A stretch of DNA of 64,000 bases, taken from assembly GCF_015234135.1 (NCBI RefSeq), contig NZ_JADGIK010000002.1:372001-436000 (forward strand). The letters are read 5' to 3'. The stretch comes from Faecalibacter rhinopitheci (GTDB lineage Bacteria; Bacteroidota; Bacteroidia; Flavobacteriales; Weeksellaceae). A program made the position numbers and the translations under genes. The notes under the pieces were generated by a model. It did not search any database. It had not been told where the DNA came from and worked only from the letters and a program-made list of their open reading frames with translations. Position 1 is the first letter of the stretch. Each line of letters starts with the position of its first letter. This document shows, piece by piece, positions 8,053 through 16,119 of the stretch.

Positions 8053-8781
8053 CTAACTTAGTAATAATTTTGCTTTTTCTAAATCCTCTGGAGTGTCTAT
8101 TCCTACACCGTTGAAGCTAGTTTCTATCACTTTAATTTTCATCCCATATTCTAAATAACGCAATTGTTCAAGCTTCTCTGCGCGTTCGTTTTGACGCATT
8201 GGTAATTGTGAAAACTTTAACAATGCTTCTTTTCTAAAAGCATAGATTCCGATGTGTCTGTAATATTGCGCAACAAAGTTTGTTTCCCTTGGAAATGGAA
8301 TTGCATTTCTTGAAAAATATAATGCGTAGTCGTTATAATCCGTAATTACTTTTACAATATTTGGATTATCAATTTCATCTGAATCAATTATTTCTTGTTT
8401 TAGAGTAGCAACATCTACATTTTTTCCTTCATCACCTTCAAAAGAAGATAATATATCTGCTAATGCTTTATGATTTACAAATGGTTCATCTCCTTGGACA
8501 TTAAGTATAATATCGCATTCTAGTTTTTCTACAGCTTCTGCAATACGATCACTACCTGTTTCATGTTCTTTCTCACTATATATCGCTTTGCCTCCATGAT
8601 TTACAATTTCTTCATAAATTAAATCTGAATCTGTAACCACAAAAACATCATCAAATAAATGCGTGGCAATTACATTTTCGTAAGTCATACGAATAACAGT
8701 TTTATCACCTAACATTTTCATTAATTTCCCTGGAAAACGTGATGCTGCATAGCGAGCTGGAATTACGGCAATCTTTCTCAT
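8053..8781 (-). CDS. kdsB: 3-deoxy-manno-octulosonate cytidylyltransferase
   Basis: A 242-residue enzyme that activates KDO with CTP to CMP-KDO, the donor used to build the lipopolysaccharide inner core in the cytoplasm. The N-terminal nucleotide-binding signature [15 protein letters not shown] with its Arg and Lys is complete, followed by NVQGDEPFV (Mg2+/nucleotide site) and the KDO-site stretch [15 protein letters not shown]. Length matches E. coli KdsB (248). KdsD, which supplies arabinose-5-phosphate for KDO, is also in this window at 52442-53407. The promoter is likely at 8875-8882, giving a leader of about 85 nt. It is not tightly linked to neighbours. Confidence 0.95.
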   Translation of the reverse strand: MRKIAVIPARYAASRFPGKLMKMLGDKTVIRMTYENVIATHLFDDVFVVTDSDLIYEEIVNHGGKAIYSEKEHETGSDRIAEAVEKLECDIILNVQGDEPFVNHKALADILSSFEGDEGKNVDVATLKQEIIDSDEIDNPNIVKVITDYNDYALYFSRNAIPFPRETNFVAQYYRHIGIYAFRKEALLKFSQLPMRQNERAEKLEQLRYLEYGMKIKVIETSFNGVGIDTPEDLEKAKLLLS

Positions 8782-8874
8782 TTTATCTTTTTTATAATAG
8801 CACTAATTATAAATTCCACCTGTTTGTTTTTATTTACTCATGAGAGGAATTAATATTAATAAGTATATTTACGT

Positions 8875-8882
8875 CAAAGATA
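8875..8882 (-). promoter_or_regulatory. -7 box (TATCTTTG) for kdsB
   Basis: Reads TATCTTTG on the minus strand, 94 nt before the kdsB ATG at 8781. It also sits immediately before the tiny plus-strand ORF at 8889. Confidence 0.4.
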
Positions 8883-8888
8883 CATTAC

Positions 8889-8966
8889 ATGAAATTAGCT
8901 TTCAAAATATTACTATTTTTAATATCAATCGCTTTAATATATATCTTTATAAACGAGTTGAAATAA
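8889..8966 (+). CDS. Possible 25-residue single-span membrane peptide
   Basis: An ATG-to-TAA ORF encoding a 25-residue peptide: Lys at positions 2 and 6, then an unbroken hydrophobic run (residues 7-21) ending in NELK. This is the pattern of a single-pass small membrane protein. It lies 13 nt before the DUF3822 ATG at 8980 on the same strand, so it would lead that operon. Nothing but length, composition and placement supports it, and short hydrophobic ORFs arise easily in AT-rich DNA. Confidence 0.25.
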   Translation: MKLAFKILLFLISIALIYIFINELK

Positions 8967-8979
8967 ATCATTTATTATC

Positions 8980-9756
8980 ATGTCTGAAAAAACCTCTACA
9001 AAAACTTTAGCGATATTTATTACAAATGATACTCTTACTTATTTAACTAAGACTGCTTACGAAGACGAAGTATTTTATTCAGAAGCATTAAGAGTTAATT
9101 TATCACTTAATAATGATGCAGATATTTTAACAAGTGTTGAAAAGGAAATAAAAGCTAATTTGTCTTTATTATTATACTATGATTCTGTAAAAATTTGCTA
9201 TTTATCTACTCCTATTAATATAGTTCCTACAAATTACAATACTTTTAATAATGAGAATCCTCTTTTTTTAGCTCAAAATAAAGATATCAGCTATCATAAA
9301 CTAGCTTTAAAAAATGTTGAAGCATCATTATTTTTTAATTCTTACACACCAATAGCTCAAGTTTTTAAAGAATTACCCAATCTTAAAAATGCACATATTC
9401 TACATATAGGTAAACTTTTAATAGATGAGGTTAAAATAGATTCTGAAAAGAATCAAGTATTTGTACGTTTAATCGAACAAAATTTAGAAATTTGCATTTA
9501 TAAAAAAGGCACTTTTGTCTTTTATAATATATTTAATGTAATAACCAATGAAGATGTGGTATATTATATCTTAAATACATTAGAACAAATTAAATTGGAC
9601 CCAACGCAAACCTACCTTTCATTAGAAGGAGGAATCTCTACTGAAGATTTAACTTATGAATATTTATCTAAATATATTCAATCCGTTAAAATCAATGAGG
9701 AAATAGAAGCATTAGGACCTAAATATTTACTTTATAAAATTTTTGAATGCGAATAA
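8980..9756 (+). CDS. DUF3822 family protein
   Basis: A 258-residue cytoplasmic protein of a family found in Bacteroidota and usually beside rsmD, as here. There is no signal peptide or membrane segment. Motif-level features include an N-terminal TLAIFITNDTLTYL strand pair and repeated short acidic helices. Its C-terminus (ALGPKYLLYKIFECE) overlaps the rsmD start by 10 nt, so translation is coupled. The conserved coupling to an rRNA methyltransferase hints at a ribosome-related or housekeeping role, but I assign no activity. Confidence 0.8.
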   Translation: MSEKTSTKTLAIFITNDTLTYLTKTAYEDEVFYSEALRVNLSLNNDADILTSVEKEIKANLSLLLYYDSVKICYLSTPINIVPTNYNTFNNENPLFLAQNKDISYHKLALKNVEASLFFNSYTPIAQVFKELPNLKNAHILHIGKLLIDEVKIDSEKNQVFVRLIEQNLEICIYKKGTFVFYNIFNVITNEDVVYYILNTLEQIKLDPTQTYLSLEGGISTEDLTYEYLSKYIQSVKINEEIEALGPKYLLYKIFECE

Positions 9757-10289
9757 TTTCAGGATCATTAAAAGGAAAAAGAATCACTGCGCCAACTAAT
9801 TTACCTGTTAGGCCAACGACAGACTTTGCAAAAGAAGCTCTGTTTAATATTTTAAATAACCAATGGTATTTTGATGAAATTACAGTTTTAGATTTATTTT
9901 CTGGAATTGGATCTATTTCTTTAGAGTTTGCATCGCGTGGTGCTAAAAAAGTTACATCTGTAGATAGTTTTACAGGATGCATTAAATTTTTAGATGAAAC
10001 AGCGAAAAAATTAGAATTAGATAATATTATCAATACGCAAAAAGCAGATGCTATTAAATATGTCGCTAAAAAAGCAATAAAAGGATACGACATCGTCTTC
10101 GCAGACCCTCCATATGACTTAAGTGCTGAAGATTATGAAAAATTATTAAATGGCATTTTAGAAAACGAATGGTTAGAAGAAGGAGGAAATTTTGTATTAG
10201 AGCATCCTGATTCAATTAAGTTTGAAAATCACCCAAGATTTGTTCAACATAAAAAATATGGAAACGTGCATTTTTCATTTTTTGAATAA
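9747..10289 (+). CDS. rsmD: 16S rRNA (guanine966-N2)-methyltransferase
   Basis: A 180-residue Rossmann-fold methyltransferase that would methylate G966 (E. coli numbering) in the small-subunit P site. The N-terminus MRIISGSLKGKRI and VRPTTDFAKEALFNIL are RsmD signatures; the SAM motif I is VLDLFSGIGSISLE (about 47-60); the catalytic N6/N2-amino methylase motif DPPY is at 120-123. The ATG lies within the last codons of DUF3822. A perfect 14-bp terminator hairpin follows at 10312. Confidence 0.93.
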   Translation: MRIISGSLKGKRITAPTNLPVRPTTDFAKEALFNILNNQWYFDEITVLDLFSGIGSISLEFASRGAKKVTSVDSFTGCIKFLDETAKKLELDNIINTQKADAIKYVAKKAIKGYDIVFADPPYDLSAEDYEKLLNGILENEWLEEGGNFVLEHPDSIKFENHPRFVQHKKYGNVHFSFFE

Positions 10290-10311
10290 ATTTCCTAAAA
10301 AAATTAACATT

Positions 10312-10344
10312 AAAAGGCTGATAAATGATATTTATCAGCCTTTT
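10312..10344 (+). terminator. Terminator after rsmD
   Basis: Perfect 14-bp stem AAAAGGCTGATAAA / TTTATCAGCCTTTT with a 5-nt loop TGATA, then a T-rich tail. Confidence 0.85.
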
Positions 10345-10370
10345 AATTTTTTATTTAGACTGAATCCATT

Positions 10371-10378
10371 TAAATTTG
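10371..10378 (+). promoter_or_regulatory. -7 box (TAAATTTG) for the TonB-dependent receptor
   Basis: TAAATTTG lies 32 nt before the ATG at 10411. No Fur-like dyad is evident nearby by eye. Confidence 0.45.
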
Positions 10379-10410
10379 CGCTATAATTATTTAGAATAAA
10401 TAAACATAAC

Positions 10411-12555
10411 ATGAGAAAAAATCCTATTCTACTAACAGCTATCAGTTTATTCTGTATTTCATATTCCTATGCACAAGAAATTGATTCAATAAATAATCTT
10501 AAACAAGTTGAAATATTTGGAGACCGTAATAAAAACCAAAGAGGACTAGAAACAATCACTCGTTTCCCAGGTTCTCCTCAAGAACAATTACAATCAATCT
10601 CTGTAATTTCTGAAAAATTAATCGAAGATCAAGGAGCTTTAACAATTACGGAAGCTGCTCGTAATGTACCAGGTGTTACATTATTTGGTTCTTATGGTGG
10701 AAATAGAGAGTCTATGTCTATCCGTGGTTACCGTGGAACTCCAGTTCTTAAAAATGGTATTCGTATGGATTCAGATTTCAGAACTGGATCAGCTGTTTCA
10801 GACATGCAAGGAATTGAATCTTTACAGGTAATTCGTGGTGCAGCTGCAATTACGCAAGGTATGGCTAATGGATTAGGATCTGCAGGTGGATTAATCAATT
10901 TAGTAACCAAAACTCCACGTTATACTAACGCTGCAAACATTGGTTTACGTGTAGGTTCTTGGAACCAAATTCGTACAACTTTTGATGTACAAAGAGCACT
11001 TGGAGAAAGTAAAAACTTCGCATTCCGAGTGAATGGAGCTTACGAACAAGCTGATAGCTACAGAGATGTTATTAACAAAGACAAAGTCTACGTAAATCCA
11101 TCTTTAGCTTGGAAAATTGATGATAAAACTGAATTCATTGCTGAATTTGATTACTTAAAAGGAAATGCTACTCCCGATCGTGGTACTTATAACACAAAAG
11201 GTATTACAGAAAATGGATTAATTGATATGGGATCTCGTTTCTTAGGTTTCGATATTGATAATGAAGAAATGGAAGTTTTCTCTTATTCTGCAAGATTAAC
11301 TCGCCAATTAACTGACAAAATTAATGTTCGTGCAGCTTGGATGTCCAACTTCAATACACGTGATCAATTAGGTTCTACTTTAACAGGAAACGGTGATACA
11401 AGAAGACGTGGTATGGCTCATAGCTTTAAAGATGACCGTAATTCAACTTTCCAAATTGATGTTATGGGAAAAGAATTTGCATTCGGTAAATTTAAATGGT
11501 CATGGCAAGTTGGTTACGATTTAAGTACAACAAGAACTGATAACCGCACAGCTGCTGGTATTACAAATGTAAATAGTGATGTTGCATCTACAGGAGCAAT
11601 CAACAACCACATTGAATTAACTCCAGAGCAATGGGCACAATTAGAATTAAGAGAAGCTACAATGGAAAACATGACTTCTTACGGATTCTTAACGCAACAA
11701 CAATTAACGTATGCAGAAAAATTTAAATTAGTTGCTGCTGCACGTTATTCTTACGCTAATGATTACAAAGATTCAGCAATCGATCCGATGATTGGATTAA
11801 TGTACTCACCAACAGAAAACATTAATATTTACGGTACTTATGCAACTACAACAAGTTTACGTAGTGCTGCACAAAATATGATTGATGGTACAAAAGCTGG
11901 TGCTTCTGTAACAGATCAATTCGAAGCTGGTATTAAAACATCATGGTTCCAAGACCGTTTACGTGCAAACGTGAATTACTTTAATATGAACCAAGATAAC
12001 TTAACTTACCAATACTATGATCCTACAACTAACGCGGCAACAAACTTCTACGATTATGCAGGTAATTTAAGAAGAAGTGGTGTTGAAGTTGAAGTTACAG
12101 GTCGTCCATTAACTAACTTACAAGTATTATTAGGTTACTCTTATGTAGATGCAGGATACAACAGCTCTCCATCTTACGTACAAGGTTCTCGTCCAATGAA
12201 CTCACCTTACACAACTGCTAATGCTTGGGTACAATACAAATTTCAAAACACAAAATCATTTATCGACGGTTTAGCTGCATCTGTTGGGATTTATTACACA
12301 GGATCACGCCCAGTTAATGATCAAGCAACAACAAGAGATTCTCATGGAAATGTGATGAACGGTGCTGCACCATTCTTAATGCCAGATTACACAACTTTAA
12401 ATGCACAATTAGGATATACACTAAAGAAATTTGATTTCCGCGTATTCTTTAATAATATTACAGATGTTGTAGGATATAACTCTTATTATAGAGGTGGTTA
12501 CATCAACCAAATTGATCCTTTTAATATGGCAGCACAAGTAACATACAAATTTTAA
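10411..12555 (+). CDS. TonB-dependent siderophore-type outer-membrane receptor
   Basis: A 714-residue outer-membrane receptor that imports a ligand, probably a ferric siderophore, using TonB/ExbBD energy. A signal peptide (residues 1-21, ending SYA) precedes the plug domain (about 40-175: SISVISEKLIEDQGALTITEAARNVPGV, RGYRG, and IESLQVIRGAAAITQG). The 22-stranded barrel follows, ending in the aromatic signature YKF needed for Bam-dependent insertion. The plug motifs resemble the TIGR01783 siderophore-receptor type. There is no SusD partner, so it is not a polysaccharide SusC. No siderophore biosynthesis genes adjoin, suggesting uptake of a foreign siderophore. The ligand is not deducible. Confidence 0.9.
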   Translation: MRKNPILLTAISLFCISYSYAQEIDSINNLKQVEIFGDRNKNQRGLETITRFPGSPQEQLQSISVISEKLIEDQGALTITEAARNVPGVTLFGSYGGNRESMSIRGYRGTPVLKNGIRMDSDFRTGSAVSDMQGIESLQVIRGAAAITQGMANGLGSAGGLINLVTKTPRYTNAANIGLRVGSWNQIRTTFDVQRALGESKNFAFRVNGAYEQADSYRDVINKDKVYVNPSLAWKIDDKTEFIAEFDYLKGNATPDRGTYNTKGITENGLIDMGSRFLGFDIDNEEMEVFSYSARLTRQLTDKINVRAAWMSNFNTRDQLGSTLTGNGDTRRRGMAHSFKDDRNSTFQIDVMGKEFAFGKFKWSWQVGYDLSTTRTDNRTAAGITNVNSDVASTGAINNHIELTPEQWAQLELREATMENMTSYGFLTQQQLTYAEKFKLVAAARYSYANDYKDSAIDPMIGLMYSPTENINIYGTYATTTSLRSAAQNMIDGTKAGASVTDQFEAGIKTSWFQDRLRANVNYFNMNQDNLTYQYYDPTTNAATNFYDYAGNLRRSGVEVEVTGRPLTNLQVLLGYSYVDAGYNSSPSYVQGSRPMNSPYTTANAWVQYKFQNTKSFIDGLAASVGIYYTGSRPVNDQATTRDSHGNVMNGAAPFLMPDYTTLNAQLGYTLKKFDFRVFFNNITDVVGYNSYYRGGYINQIDPFNMAAQVTYKF

Positions 12556-12604
12556 AAAATTTCAACCCACCCAAAACTATCTATAGTTTAATAAATTCAT
12601 TTTT

Positions 12605-12636
12605 AAAAAGAGGTCACTTTTGTGATCTCTTTTTTT
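12605..12636 (+). terminator. Terminator after the TonB-dependent receptor
   Basis: Stem AAAGAGGTCAC with GTGATCTCTTT (one G-T wobble), loop TTTT, then a run of T into the leader of the next gene. Confidence 0.75.
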
Positions 12637-12682
12637 GTTTTTAAAAAACAGTTCTTATCTTCCACCCAAATTAATATACACT

Positions 12683-13171
12683 ATGAAATCTTTACTTACA
12701 ATTCTATTTATTGCCATTGGGAGTATATTCACTCAGGCACAAAATCAGAATAATGATTACCCCAAAATAATGCCTTCTTTTCAATTTATAAAATTAAAAG
12801 GAGACGGAATTTATGATTCTAAAAATATTAAAAAAAATAAACAAACACTTATAGGACTCGTTTCACCAGAATGTATTCATTGTTTATTAACATTAGAACA
12901 TCTAAATAATAACTTAAAGAGATTAGAAAATGTCAACATCATTTTAGTTACAGAATATGAGAAGGATATTTTTATAGAAAAAATGAAAGAAATTGCACCA
13001 AATTTATTGAATAGCAACTTGGTAGAAGTATTACAAGATCCGAATTATGAATTTGTAGACAAATTTAAACCCGTTTCATTACCAACATTTTATTTATATA
13101 ATAAAAATAATGAATTAGAAATTGTTACAAAAGGTTCAGTAGAAATTAACCAATTATTTCAGTATTTATAA
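12683..13171 (+). CDS. Exported thioredoxin-like protein
   Basis: A 162-residue protein starting at the ATG at 12683, where a good signal peptide begins (MKSLLTILFIAIGSIFTQAQ); the longer in-frame start at 12635 lies in the preceding terminator. The mature domain has a thioredoxin fold with the redox motif C-I-H-C (in SPECIHC) and the cis-Pro loop VSLPTFYLY. Proteins of this TlpA/AhpC-like class act as periplasmic disulfide reductases or oxidases in Bacteroidota. It sits alone between two terminators, so it is monocistronic; partner unknown. Confidence 0.75.
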   Translation: MKSLLTILFIAIGSIFTQAQNQNNDYPKIMPSFQFIKLKGDGIYDSKNIKKNKQTLIGLVSPECIHCLLTLEHLNNNLKRLENVNIILVTEYEKDIFIEKMKEIAPNLLNSNLVEVLQDPNYEFVDKFKPVSLPTFYLYNKNNELEIVTKGSVEINQLFQYL

Positions 13172-13182
13172 AATTCATATAA

Positions 13183-13212
13183 AAAAAGCGACTCATTAAT
13201 GAGTCGCTTTTT
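13183..13212. terminator. Bidirectional terminator between the thioredoxin-like gene and the FKBP gene
   Basis: Perfect 15-bp dyad AAAAAGCGACTCATT / AATGAGTCGCTTTTT, A run on the left and T run on the right, so it can serve both convergent genes. Confidence 0.85.
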
Positions 13213-13233
13213 AAATTTATAATAGTGGAATAA

Positions 13234-14163
13234 TTATTTCCCTTGTTGAGCTTGCGCTTCAAATTGCTTTTGTAATTCAGCCATTTGCTCTTCAGTCAAT
13301 CCACCTTGTGGTTGTTGCTGTTGTGCACCACCATCTTTAAAATCAACTAATTCAACTTCGAATTCTAAAGCTTGGTTAGGTCCAATTTGTCCACCTGGCG
13401 CTCCATTTTCTCCATATCCTAACTCTGCAGGAATATAGAATTTATATGTTCCACCTTTAGACATTAATTGTAAACCTTCTGACCATCCTGGAATAACAGC
13501 GTTTAATGGAAACTCTACAGCTTCACCTTTGTTATTTTTCTCAGTAGAATCAAAAACTTTTCCGTTTGCTAATAATTTACCTGTGTACTTAACCTTTACA
13601 ATTGAATTTGCATTTGGTTTCTCACCTGTACCTTCTTTAACAACTTCGTAAACTAAACCAGATGCAGTAGCTTTTGCTCCTTTATTTGCTTTTTTAGCTT
13701 CAACTAATTTCTTAGACTCTTCGATGTTTTTCTTAGACATATTTTTCATATGGTTTTGCGCATATGTATCTAAGAATCCCATTCCGGCTTCTTGAGTGAT
13801 TAATAGTTTTTTGTGACGTACAACGTCCATAATACCTTGAACGATGATATCTTTATCTAATTGATCTAATTGTTGTTGGTTAATAACAGTTTCAATCTGT
13901 TGTCCCATTTGTTGACCAATTGAGTAAGATTCTCTACCTGTAGATCCGTTTAAATAATCTTTTAAACCTTTTTCTAACTGAGCGTAATCGATACTATCAG
14001 ATTCAACTAGGCGAGCAGACATTTGCTTAACACCTTCTCCTAAACCAGTTCCAAAAGCATAAGATGCTTTTTGATCGTCGTTATCTAATTTTTCTACAGT
14101 TTTTCCTTTGTTACAAGCTACTAAAGATGCAACAACGAAAATTCCTACAAGAACTTTTTTCAT
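13234..14163 (-). CDS. FKBP-type peptidyl-prolyl isomerase lipoprotein (FkpA/Mip-like)
   Basis: A 309-residue envelope lipoprotein that would speed proline isomerisation and help fold secreted proteins. The lipobox LVAC places the lipidated Cys at 17. Residues 25-150 form the helical FKBP_N dimerisation domain (YAFGTGLGEG, YSIGQQMGQQI). The FKBP catalytic domain (about 165-275) shows VKVKYTGKL, FDST, EFPLNAVIPGW and YIPAELGYG, the usual active-site residues. A Gln-rich tail (GGAQQQQPQGG) closes the protein. It is monocistronic, with a -7 box at 14192-14199 and a terminator at 13183. Confidence 0.92.
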   Translation of the reverse strand: MKKVLVGIFVVASLVACNKGKTVEKLDNDDQKASYAFGTGLGEGVKQMSARLVESDSIDYAQLEKGLKDYLNGSTGRESYSIGQQMGQQIETVINQQQLDQLDKDIIVQGIMDVVRHKKLLITQEAGMGFLDTYAQNHMKNMSKKNIEESKKLVEAKKANKGAKATASGLVYEVVKEGTGEKPNANSIVKVKYTGKLLANGKVFDSTEKNNKGEAVEFPLNAVIPGWSEGLQLMSKGGTYKFYIPAELGYGENGAPGGQIGPNQALEFEVELVDFKDGGAQQQQPQGGLTEEQMAELQKQFEAQAQQGK

Positions 14164-14191
14164 TATTTGAGTATTTTACTATGCAAGTTTA

Positions 14192-14199
14192 CAAAATTA
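14192..14199 (-). promoter_or_regulatory. -7 box (TAATTTTG) for the FKBP gene
   Basis: Reads TAATTTTG on the minus strand and ends 28 nt before the ATG at 14163. Confidence 0.45.
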
Positions 14200-14252
14200 T
14201 TTTATAATAATACTTTTTTTGAAGTATTTGCATTAACATTTTAAAAGTTGAA

Positions 14253-14918
14253 CTATTCATACAAATCCAACCCAAATTCTTCTTTCAATTTAAGGAGAAC
14301 AGGATTTTTAAGGACTAAAGCTTCAAATTTTTGTTTAGAAGTTAAAATATGGCTTTTAGCTTCTTGTGCAGAGTATTTAACTTCAATTGTAAAATAGAAG
14401 TTTTTTATTGAATTCCTCAACCCATTTATTATGCGATTTTTATAGGTTTCAAATTCTGATTCAGAAGAAGCTGAGATGAATTCTAGAGTAATTACATTAT
14501 TTTCTTCCACATAAATAGTTGTAGTAGACAATGCATTGTAAGCCGGAATATTTTGTTCCAATTTAAGTCGTTCTAAAAACTTATTCCAAAAATTCTGAAC
14601 ATCATTTAATTCATATTTTTCTCTTGGTAAATCATTTCTTAAAACTTCCTCCTCAACAAGATCTTTCTTTATATCTTTTATAGCTGATTTTAAACTAAAT
14701 GCAGAACCGCTAGAAGATCCCATAGGTTTGTTCGTTCTACGTTTAGGCTCTGGCGAAGGAATTACTTGTGCAGGTCGAACGGGTGTTTCCACTGCTTCCT
14801 GAGAAATTACACTTGGTATATTTTGTGGAATAGGTTGCCTTACTCCCGCAGCAGTTTGTTGCTGTTTAGCATCTTCTGTTAGATAGAATGAAGGTGGAAC
14901 TATCCTATACTTTTTTTT
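14253..14918 (-). CDS. dnaX: DnaX tau-specific C-terminal region, in the -1 frame relative to the dnaX start
   Basis: This open frame has no credible start of its own: the GTG at 14792 is internal to a frame open back to 14918, and the codon at 14921-14919 is a TAA stop. It is therefore the continuation of dnaX after a shift inside the A10 run (14920-14911). It supplies about 219 residues: a linker rich in Pro/Gln/Arg (PVRPAQVIPSPEPKRR) and a C-terminal alpha/beta domain (NFWNKFLERLKLEQNIPAYNA... GLRNSIKNFYFTIEVKYS) like Bacteroidota tau. With the N-terminal part the product is 578 residues, the usual tau length. Tau links the clamp loader to the polymerase core and DnaB. Confidence 0.8.
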   Translation of the reverse strand, partial: KKKYRIVPPSFYLTEDAKQQQTAAGVRQPIPQNIPSVISQEAVETPVRPAQVIPSPEPKRRTNKPMGSSSGSAFSLKSAIKDIKKDLVEEEVLRNDLPREKYELNDVQNFWNKFLERLKLEQNIPAYNALSTTTIYVEENNVITLEFISASSESEFETYKNRIINGLRNSIKNFYFTIEVKYSAQEAKSHILTSKQKFEALVLKNPVLLKLKEEFGLDLYE

Positions 14919-15988
14919 TTAAGCCCTTGTTCTTCTGCTGTTAAAGACGAAAGTTGCATTAATGCAATTTCTACCGTTAATCTTGGATTTTTACTAGTTT
15001 TATAATTGATATCTGCTTGGTTACAAATTTCAATTGCTCCGAATAAAAATACGCTAGAACATTTTTGTGCATGTGCTACATATTTTGCCTTTGTACGCTC
15101 TCCTACTTCTAATAATTGGACAGTATTGGCCGTTTTAGCCATTAATAAATCACGGAAGTGTGAACCTAATCCAGTAATAAATAAATGAGCATCAAAACCT
15201 TTATTCAAAATTGTATTGAATTGAAGCATTGCTTCTGGAATATCATTTGTTAAAAATGCATCCGTCATCTTAAAATAATATTCGTAGTCTAGAATATTTA
15301 AATTTTCTGCAACTGCATCTAAAGTTAGATTCTTATTGGTAAAAGTTACCATTCGATCTAAAATTGATAAAGAATCTCTTAATGCTCCGTCAGCTTTTTG
15401 TGCAATAAGATGTAAAGCATCATCTTCAAATTTCACATTCTCTTTAGTAGCTACATTTACTAAATGACCTTTAATATCATCTACAGATATACGTTTAAAA
15501 TCATAAATCTGACAACGAGATAATATTGTAGGTATAATTTTATGCTTTTCTGTCGTAGCTAATATAAAAATGGCATGAGCAGGAGGTTCTTCCAACGTTT
15601 TAAGAAAAGCATTGAAAGCTGCTGTGGATAACATATGAACCTCATCAATAATATAAACTCTATATTTTCCGATTTGTGGAACAATACGAACTTGGTCAAT
15701 TAAATTTCTGATATCATCAACCGAGTTATTAGAAGCTGCATCTAATTCAAAAATATTAAATGCAAAATCATTGTCCGCATCAACACCATTTTCTTCATTT
15801 ATTTTACGAGCTAAAATACGAGCGCAAGTTGTTTTACCCACTCCTCGTGGACCACAAAATAAAAGTGCTTGGGGTAATTGATGAGTCGTAATCGCTTGTT
15901 CTAAAGTACTTGTAATTGCTGATTGTCCTACAACATCTACAAATTCTAATGGGCGATATTTACGAGCTGATACTACAAAGTTTTCCAT
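14900..15988 (-). CDS. dnaX: DNA polymerase III subunit gamma/tau, N-terminal (gamma-like) part
   Basis: Reads 362 residues in the zero frame to a TAG just past an A10 run. It contains the AAA+ motor of the clamp loader: Walker A GPRGVGKT (residues about 46-53), Walker B YIIDEVHML, sensor 1 ATTEKHK, and the SRC arginine-finger motif in ILSRCQIYDF, followed by the lid and the oligomerisation domain III (about 240-360). The zero-frame stop falls right after domain III, so this product equals a gamma form, while a -1 shift in the A run yields 578-residue tau. The zinc-binding cysteines of E. coli DnaX are not present in the Walker A-proximal region. The -7 box at 15997-16004 implies an almost leaderless message. 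Confidence 0.93.
   Translation of the reverse strand: MENFVVSARKYRPLEFVDVVGQSAITSTLEQAITTHQLPQALLFCGPRGVGKTTCARILARKINEENGVDADNDFAFNIFELDAASNNSVDDIRNLIDQVRIVPQIGKYRVYIIDEVHMLSTAAFNAFLKTLEEPPAHAIFILATTEKHKIIPTILSRCQIYDFKRISVDDIKGHLVNVATKENVKFEDDALHLIAQKADGALRDSLSILDRMVTFTNKNLTLDAVAENLNILDYEYYFKMTDAFLTNDIPEAMLQFNTILNKGFDAHLFITGLGSHFRDLLMAKTANTVQLLEVGERTKAKYVAHAQKCSSVFLFGAIEICNQADINYKTSKNPRLTVEIALMQLSSLTAEEQGLKKKSIG
14911..14920 (-). other. A10 slippery run joining the two dnaX frames
   Basis: The coding strand reads CTT AAA AAA AAA AGT ATA GGA TAG in the zero frame. A -1 ribosomal shift, or transcripts with one added A, give AAG TAT AGG ATA GTT and open the tau frame. A purine-rich AAGGGC lies just upstream on the coding strand. 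An assembly error (true A11) would look the same. Confidence 0.7.
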
Positions 15989-15996
15989 ACGTAGGG

Positions 15997-16004
15997 CAAA
16001 TATA
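15997..16004 (-). promoter_or_regulatory. -7 box (TATATTTG) for dnaX
   Basis: Ends only 8 nt before the dnaX ATG at 15988, so the transcript should begin at or next to the start codon. Confidence 0.45.
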
Positions 16005-16088
16005 ATAGTTTTAATTCTCGCATAAAAATTATAATTTTAGAAAGTAAAATTTAAAGATTATTACAATATGTACTACCTTAAAGTTTTA

Positions 16089-16096
16089 TATTTTTG
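16089..16096 (+). promoter_or_regulatory. -7 box (TATTTTTG) for ftsK
   Basis: Transcription would start near 16103, which leaves no leader for the ATG at 16105 and favours the second ATG at 16120. Confidence 0.45.
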
Positions 16097-16119
16097 CAAT
16101 CTCAATGATTAAACTAAGA

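Noticed and set aside
12635-12682. Upstream start of the thioredoxin-like gene
   Set aside because: Lies in the T run of the preceding terminator; the ATG at 12683 begins a clean signal peptide.
14253-14792. A separate hypothetical gene starting at GTG 14792
   Set aside because: The frame is open upstream to 14918 and continuous with dnaX after a one-base shift; no independent start signal, and the content is the tau C-terminal region.
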